Assembly (NCBI GenBank): GCA_013289785.1
Contig: JABCZE010000029.1
Span: 1 to 10,545, forward strand
From: Vulcanimicrobiota bacterium
GTDB taxonomy: Bacteria > Vulcanimicrobiota > Vulcanimicrobiia > Vulcanimicrobiales > Vulcanimicrobiaceae
DNA: 10,545 nt
Direction of reading: 5' to 3'
Below, one piece after another: positions 7,241 through 10,545 of the stretch. Below the pieces are notes generated by a model. It saw only the letters and a program-made list of their open reading frames with translations, ran no database searches and was not told the origin of the DNA. The first letter of the stretch is position 1. Every line of letters begins with the position of its first letter. Both the position numbers and the translations under genes were made by a program.

Positions 7241-9373
7241 ATGATCGACGTTTACCAGTCCGCTCTGCGCTCGGGGCAACGGCCGCCGGTACGCGACGCC
7301 TTTGCCCTTTTCCAGGAATGGGGGGGCATCTTCAACCGGCGTAAAAGGCTATTTTTGATCGCGCTTGGATCGTTGCTGGGGCTTCTCATCCTCACCATTC
7401 TGGTAACCCCAAAAATGTATACAAGCGATGCCAGCGTTATCGTTGGAATGGGGCGGCAGGCAAGCAGCGGCGACGCTCCGACGAACCTGCCGATCCTCAA
7501 TGCGCTGATGATCGTCTCGGGAATTCAGTCGGGTGAAACCTACGCCGAACTGATGTCGGAGGGACCAGTCGCCAGTCAGGTGATCGCGCAGCTTGGCCTG
7601 AAGACTTCGGACAAGGCGCTACTCTCGCGCGTTCGGATCGAACCGGTCAACAACACCTCGATCATCCGGATCTCTGCGACATGGCCGAGCCGTGAAATGT
7701 CGGCGCGCATCGCGAACGCGTTCGCTACCGCTTTCATCCAGCACGAGCGCAATCTCGTGGCTTCGCAGGCGGAGACCGCGATGAACTTCCTTTCCGCGGA
7801 GATGCCCGAGGCCGCGGCTCGACAGCGTGCCGCGGATACGGCGTTGAGCGCCTTTCAAAAGAGCCATCAAGTGGCAGACATGAGCACGCAGGCCCAAGCG
7901 ACTGTCAACGCGCTCACGACACTGGACGTTAAGGCGGGTCAGCTCAACCTGGACCGCCGCCAGGCTGCCGCGGAGCTGCACAGTGACGTCGCTCAATCCG
8001 GCGCGATGAACCCAACGACGTCGGGCTCCGAGTCGCTGTCGCCAAACCCGGTCGTCCAGGAACTGCGCACGCAGCTTGCTCAGGTCGACACGCAGTTGGG
8101 CGCGGCCCGCAAACTCTACACGGAGCGGCACCCGGCCGTCATTGCGCTTTTGGATCAGAAGCAACAGATCGAAAAGCAGATCGCCCAAGAGCCGGCTACG
8201 GTGGTTTCCGGGACGAGCACGGTCGTCAATCCAGCCTACGAGCAGCTCACACAACAGGCCGCCGGATATCGTGCGGAGATCGCCTCGGACGAGGCCGGCC
8301 TTGGGGAAGTAGCGGCGCAGCGGAAGTCGCTCCTGGGAAAGATTAAACTGTTACCTGATGAGACGCTGCAACTGGCGGCACTAGAGCGAAATGCGCGACA
8401 GGCGGAGGCTGTCTATGGAGCGCTGCAGCAACGCATGAGCGATGCGATGATCGCAAAGAGCACAGCCATTAGCGACGTCACCATCACGCAGCCGGCCAAT
8501 CCGGACGACGCCATTTCGCATCCGAGCCGCTTGGCGATTCTGCTAATCGGTGCCCTCATCAGTCTGATCCTCGCTTCGACGCTCATTGTCATTCTCGATT
8601 ACTTAGATAGGCGCGCGAGATGTGAAGCGGAGATTCGTGCGGCCTTTGGGCGTTACGTGTTGGGAGTGCTTCCCGACCTCGACGCAAGCGACGAGCAATC
8701 GCTGCCCTGGCTGCGTGCGATCGCGCTCGAATCGCTTCTGAAGCTCGTGAGGTCGATCTGGTTTTCCAGACCGAGCGACCTGCGATCCATCGCGTTCACG
8801 AGTCCTCGCGCTGGCGACGGAAAGAGTACCTTGGCGATCAATGTGGCCTGGACGCTGGCTGAAATGCAGCAGCGCGTGCTGCTGATCGACGGCGACCTCC
8901 GGCGACCAACGCTGCACAAACTGCTGAACACAACCAACGATTCAGGCTTAACAGACGTTCTAAGCGGTGCGTCGACCTTGAGCGAGAGCGTCCGTAAGAC
9001 GGCCGTTCGAGGGCTGGATCTTCTAACGAGCGGGACGCCTCTCGCAGCTCCGGCTCTGCTGCTGCAATCGGGCGACCTCGACGCTCTGGTGCGTAATGCC
9101 GAGGCAGTTGGCTACCAAAGAATTATTGTCGATCTTCCCGCAATTATGCCCGTAGTCGATGCTGCGTCCATTGCGGAGAAGCTCGACGGCACGATCCTCG
9201 TGGTTTCGGCCGCGACGACGAGTGCCGAGCTCGCGCGCGAGGCCGTTTCGTATGTTGAAAGTCTTGGAATCACTAATCTCCTTGGGCTAGTTGTAAATCG
9301 CGTTCGTCGTGATGCGGGACCGGACGCGCAATACTACGTCCGAACGCAGGGGACCCCGCTGGCGCTGCCGTGA
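7241..9373 (+). CDS. Wzc-like polysaccharide co-polymerase with C-terminal BY-type tyrosine-kinase domain
   Basis: A 710-residue inner-membrane protein of the Wzz-plus-kinase type, controlling chain length and export together with the OPX partner. TM1 is at about residues 36-56 and TM2 at about 430-453. Between them lies a long periplasmic region with a Wzz-like start, an Ala/Gln-rich coiled coil, and the family's 'ERHPAVIALLDQKQQIEKQI' block and 'LERNARQAEAVY' element. The cytoplasmic domain has Walker A 'SPRAGDGKST' (521-530), Walker A' 'LLIDGDLRRP' (D550 and D552) and Walker B 'IIVDLPA' (D631), as in bacterial tyrosine kinases. The C-terminal Tyr cluster, normally several residues, is reduced to Y698-Y699 in 'DAQYYVRTQG'. 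ATG 7241 lies 4 nt after the OPX stop, with AGGA at 7227-7230. It is the last gene of the operon; no convincing intrinsic terminator follows. Confidence 0.93.
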   Translation: MIDVYQSALRSGQRPPVRDAFALFQEWGGIFNRRKRLFLIALGSLLGLLILTILVTPKMYTSDASVIVGMGRQASSGDAPTNLPILNALMIVSGIQSGETYAELMSEGPVASQVIAQLGLKTSDKALLSRVRIEPVNNTSIIRISATWPSREMSARIANAFATAFIQHERNLVASQAETAMNFLSAEMPEAAARQRAADTALSAFQKSHQVADMSTQAQATVNALTTLDVKAGQLNLDRRQAAAELHSDVAQSGAMNPTTSGSESLSPNPVVQELRTQLAQVDTQLGAARKLYTERHPAVIALLDQKQQIEKQIAQEPATVVSGTSTVVNPAYEQLTQQAAGYRAEIASDEAGLGEVAAQRKSLLGKIKLLPDETLQLAALERNARQAEAVYGALQQRMSDAMIAKSTAISDVTITQPANPDDAISHPSRLAILLIGALISLILASTLIVILDYLDRRARCEAEIRAAFGRYVLGVLPDLDASDEQSLPWLRAIALESLLKLVRSIWFSRPSDLRSIAFTSPRAGDGKSTLAINVAWTLAEMQQRVLLIDGDLRRPTLHKLLNTTNDSGLTDVLSGASTLSESVRKTAVRGLDLLTSGTPLAAPALLLQSGDLDALVRNAEAVGYQRIIVDLPAIMPVVDAASIAEKLDGTILVVSAATTSAELAREAVSYVESLGITNLLGLVVNRVRRDAGPDAQYYVRTQGTPLALP

Positions 9374-9402
9374 GCGGTAGTAACTGCCCTAAAAAGAAAT
9401 GG

Positions 9403-9414
9403 GCCCAATTGGGC
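9403..9414. promoter_or_regulatory. Perfect 12-bp palindrome, operator candidate
   Basis: GCCCAATTGGGC is fully self-complementary with no spacer, as expected of a site for a dimeric DNA-binding protein rather than an RNA hairpin. It lies just upstream of the promoter candidate for the first pilin gene. The regulator is unknown. Confidence 0.35.
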
Positions 9415-9425
9415 TAGTGAAGCTC

Positions 9426-9451
9426 TAGAAAGTGGCCGAATAGGCCGATAA
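9426..9451 (+). promoter_or_regulatory. Sigma-28 (FliA/SigD)-like promoter candidate for flp pilin
   Basis: GCCGATAA at 9444-9451 is identical to the sigma-28 -10 consensus. It is preceded at 14 nt by TAGA (9426-9429), one mismatch from the TAAA core of the -35. A transcript starting near 9458 would carry a 45-nt leader ending in a strong ribosome binding site. The -10 is part of a tandem repeat (GGCCGAATA, then GGCCGATAA). The same 7-mer core also occurs by chance inside a gene at 3213, so the match alone is not proof. Confidence 0.35.
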
Positions 9452-9491
9452 AGGTAGCAGGTGCTTCTTCTTACCTCGAATTCCTTTCAGC

Positions 9492-9498
9492 AAAGAGG
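9492..9498 (+). promoter_or_regulatory. Ribosome binding site of first Flp pilin
   Basis: AAAGAGG(AG) lies 4 nt before ATG 9503. It is the strongest Shine-Dalgarno sequence in the window, as expected for an abundant structural subunit, and it excludes the in-frame upstream start at 9461. Confidence 0.7.
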
Positions 9499-9502
9499 AG
9501 AT

Positions 9503-9676
9503 ATGCTCACGACTCTTGCCAGTATCGTTCGCCGTTCGGCCAAGGACGAAGAGGGTGCGACGATGGTCGAGTATGGCCTACTTGTAGCTCTGATCGCTAT
9601 GGTCGCCCTTGTGGGGATCTCGGCTCTCGGCATCAACCTCCAGACGCTCTTTAGTACGTCCGCCGGCTCCGTTTAA
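9503..9676 (+). CDS. Flp/Fap-type (type IVb) pilin
   Basis: A 57-residue prepilin of the Flp family, the major subunit of tight-adherence (Tad) pili. It has an 18-residue leader ending 'SAKDEEG'. The prepilin-peptidase site is G|ATMVEYGLL, with Glu at +5 and Tyr at +6 as the family requires. One hydrophobic helix follows, 'VALIAMVALVGISALGINLQ', and a short tail, 'TLFSTSAGSV'. Length and layout are exactly those of Flp pilins. Assembly would need a prepilin peptidase, the TadA ATPase and TadB/C membrane proteins, none of which is in this window. The start is fixed by the AAAGAGGAG ribosome binding site. Its position directly after a polysaccharide operon suggests a shared role in surface adhesion or biofilm. 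Confidence 0.93.
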   Translation: MLTTLASIVRRSAKDEEGATMVEYGLLVALIAMVALVGISALGINLQTLFSTSAGSV

Positions 9677-9693
9677 GAGGGCGGTTCCGATTG

Positions 9694-9720
9694 GGGCGAC
9701 TGCAAAGCAGGATCGCCCCA
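9694..9720 (+). repeat. Strong hairpin between the two pilin genes
   Basis: GGGGCGA pairs with TCGCCCC (7 bp), and inside it CTGC pairs with GCAG around an AAA loop, with a 2-nt bulge. It begins 17 nt after the first pilin's stop. No T-run follows, so it is more likely a partial terminator or an mRNA-stabilising end than a full intrinsic terminator. It could separate high expression of the first pilin from low expression of the second. Confidence 0.5.
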
Positions 9721-9808
9721 GCTCCCATGTGCTCGGCAGCGGCAAAAGTGATTGTGAAACGCCGCCGCTCCTGCCTGCGTTGGCGCATTGACGCGCGAAA
9801 GCAAGCTT

Positions 9809-10012
9809 ATGAGCAGGCGTACGACAAATTTCAACATTCTCGGATTTATTGGGGACGACGAGGCCGCGACGATGGTCGAATACGGCTTGATGGTCACGCT
9901 GGTCGCCATTATTTCCGTCAAGCTCCTGGGGACCAACCTGAGCACGCTTTTTTTACACTGCGGGCCGCAGCATCTACTCGCTCGCTCGGTGATGCGACAA
10001 ATATCTAACTGA
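9809..10012 (+). CDS. Second Flp-type pilin, diverged, C-terminus probably frame-shifted
   Basis: A 67-residue paralogue of the preceding pilin. It has a 19-residue leader ending 'FIGDDEA', then 'ATMVEYGLMVTL' with Glu +5 and Tyr +6, then the helix 'VAIISVKLLGTNLSTLF'. Two oddities stand out. The residue before the cleavage site is Ala instead of Gly. After 'STLF' the sequence turns into 'LHCGPQHLLARSVMRQISN', unlike any Flp tail and about ten residues too long. The change falls exactly at a run of seven T (9948-9954). With six T the tail would read 'LFYTAGRSIYSLAR' and stop at 9990-9992, closer to the first pilin's 'LFSTSAGSV'. ATG 9809 gives a normal leader length but has only a weak GAAAG upstream; TTG 9788 is an alternative. 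It may be a minor pilin or a decaying copy. Confidence 0.75.
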   Translation: MSRRTTNFNILGFIGDDEAATMVEYGLMVTLVAIISVKLLGTNLSTLFLHCGPQHLLARSVMRQISN

Positions 10013-10230
10013 CCCACTACCCGGCTAGAAGGGCGTAACATACTTGGCTAAGCAGCCAGGTTGAACGCTGGGGAGGGAACCAAACCCTCCCCCGGCTCCT
10101 GAACTTTGAACGGCGGCGACCTAAGGAGAACCGAAAGAAAGGTTGGCGCTGTATGGATTTAGGCGAAACGCCTGACCCCCGCTTAGACGAGGGGGCTAAA
10201 GCCCTGCCCTGAGACGGGAATACGCCGCCG
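10013..10230 (+). ncRNA. Candidate structured non-coding RNA, possibly HEARO / IscB omegaRNA-like
   Basis: No convincing gene lies here, but complementary segments are dense. Visible helices are: CCC/GGG (10020-10022/10031-10033); an 8-bp stem 10042-10049/10054-10061 with AAGC loop and one G-U pair; a perfect 8-bp GGGGAGGG/CCCTCCCC stem (10070-10077/10085-10092) with AACCAAA loop; AACC/GGTT (10129-10132/10141-10144); AGGCG-AAA-CGCCT (10161-10173); and CCCCC/GGGGG (10176-10180/10191-10195). CGGCGGCG at 10111-10118 is the exact complement of CGCCGCCG at 10223-10230, closing the last four into one multi-branched domain. A-rich loops and the G-U pair favour the + strand. TTGAACG occurs twice (10061 and 10106). 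Size and placement after a GTGA resemble HEARO RNAs, the guide RNAs of IscB nucleases, but no nuclease gene is present. The structured-RNA call is moderately sure; the family is a guess from memory. Confidence 0.5.
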
Positions 10231-10506
10231 CTAGTCTTCGAGAGGTGGAGGTGATTGAAGCGGCTCCTCAGCCTCTAAATCCGATAATCGTTTTCTTAAA
10301 GCTCGAAGTCGCTCGTTTATTCCTTGAGCTTGCTCGGCAGTCGTTTTCGGATGGAGAAGATCGGCCTGAAGGTCTTGAATCTTCTCGATTGTATTTTGGT
10401 AGCGAACCGACCACCATAACTCCTCATCGGAAGGTGGCGTCTGGTGCTGGCGACGGCGAAGCCGATCAAGGTCCTTTTGAATCTGCTCAGGGTCAAAACC
10501 GTCCAT
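10231..10506 (-). CDS. Small charged, probably coiled-coil protein of unknown function
   Basis: A 91-residue protein that I do not recognise. It begins 'MDGFDPEQIQKDLDRLRRRQ', has a central 'SDEELWWSVRYQNTIEKIQD', and continues through Arg/Glu/Leu-rich helices ('GINERLRALRKRLSDLEAEE') to a Pro-rich end. Heptad-like Leu spacing suggests two or three helices forming a coiled coil; there is no signal peptide or membrane segment. ATG at 10506 was chosen because GAGGG (complement of 10512-10516) lies 5 nt upstream; GTG at 10527 is an alternative. It faces the pilin and operon genes, and its stop codon touches the end of the structured-RNA candidate, so it belongs to another transcription unit or to an inserted element. 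The good ribosome binding site and protein-like composition argue that it is real. No function can be assigned. Confidence 0.6.
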   Translation of the reverse strand: MDGFDPEQIQKDLDRLRRRQHQTPPSDEELWWSVRYQNTIEKIQDLQADLLHPKTTAEQAQGINERLRALRKRLSDLEAEEPLQSPPPLED

Positions 10507-10511
10507 GTATT

Positions 10512-10516
10512 CCCTC
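10512..10516 (-). promoter_or_regulatory. Ribosome binding site of the small coiled-coil gene
   Basis: GAGGG on the - strand, 5 nt before ATG 10506. It is the main reason for preferring this strand and this start over the overlapping + strand frame. Confidence 0.55.
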
Positions 10517-10545
10517 AGGGGCGACACGGTGCTAGACTCAGGGCG

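Larger units (their letters stand above)
9374..9502 (+). other. Intergenic region between the polysaccharide operon and the pilin genes
   Basis: This 129-nt gap holds no gene. It contains a perfect 12-bp palindrome, a tandem 9-bp imperfect repeat and a sigma-28-like promoter candidate, listed separately. No GC-rich hairpin followed by a T-run was found after the kinase gene, so read-through into the pilin genes is possible. Confidence 0.6.

Noticed and set aside
7619..8254. 211-codon open frame on the - strand
   Set aside because: Antisense to the periplasmic coiled-coil part of the Wzc-like gene; composition is that of a shadow frame.
9374..9416. Intrinsic terminator after the polysaccharide operon
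   Set aside because: GGGC/GCCC pairings exist but no stable loop-bearing hairpin followed by T residues; the palindrome has no loop.
9432..9475. c-di-GMP (GEMM) riboswitch in the pilin leader
   Set aside because: 'GCCGATAAAGG' resembles part of GEMM leaders, but the required CAAACC and GACGCAAAGCC segments are absent and most of it would lie upstream of the predicted transcript start.
9691..10008. 105-codon + strand frame overlapping the second pilin
   Set aside because: Most of it is the pilin gene in another frame and the rest is intergenic with the hairpin; no pilin or other motif is encoded in this frame.
10013..10230. tRNA, tmRNA or RNase P RNA
   Set aside because: No acceptor stem with CCA, no T-loop GTTCRA in a cloverleaf context, no tmRNA tag frame, and none of the conserved RNase P core segments.
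10245..10535. 96-codon + strand frame opposite the small coiled-coil gene
   Set aside because: No good ribosome binding site; the - strand protein has one 5 nt before ATG and a more protein-like composition.

Overview
The window is high-GC, gene-dense bacterial DNA. A secreted polysaccharide-export protein (OPX/Wza type) together with a Wzc-type co-polymerase/kinase implies a cell envelope with an outer membrane. The Flp-type pilins, the base composition and the style of the cluster would fit a soil diderm such as the Eremiobacterota (WPS-2). That placement is an impression from protein style, not a demonstrated taxonomy.

Region 1 (1-9373, all on the + strand) is the distal part of an exopolysaccharide operon. 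In order it holds: the C-terminus of a probable glycoside hydrolase, a FemAB/CelD-like GNAT acyltransferase, three GT4-fold glycosyltransferases, an ABC-2 exporter (ATPase then permease), a polysaccharide export protein with SLBB domains, and a Wzz-plus-tyrosine-kinase protein. Every junction either overlaps (4, 4, 11, 11 and 8 nt) or has at most a 10-nt gap, so the genes look co-transcribed and translationally coupled. The inferred flow is sugar assembly by the glycosyltransferases, acyl decoration by the GNAT protein, inner-membrane export by the ABC pair, and periplasm/outer-membrane passage through OPX and the Wzc-like protein.

Region 2 (9374-10012) carries two tandem Flp (type IVb) pilin genes. 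The first has a strong ribosome binding site and is preceded by a perfect palindrome and a sigma-28-like promoter candidate. The second is a diverged copy. It has Ala instead of Gly at the prepilin cleavage position, and its C-terminus looks frame-shifted at a run of seven T.

Region 3 (about 10013-10230) has no convincing gene but is dense in strong hairpins closed by a perfect 8-bp long-range helix. It looks like a structured non-coding RNA of about 0.2 kb. Its size and its position just after a GTGA at the pilin gene's 3' end suggest a HEARO / IscB omegaRNA-like element without its nuclease gene, but this is a hypothesis only. It directly abuts the stop codon of a convergent small gene (10231-10506, - strand) encoding a charged, probably coiled-coil protein of unknown function.
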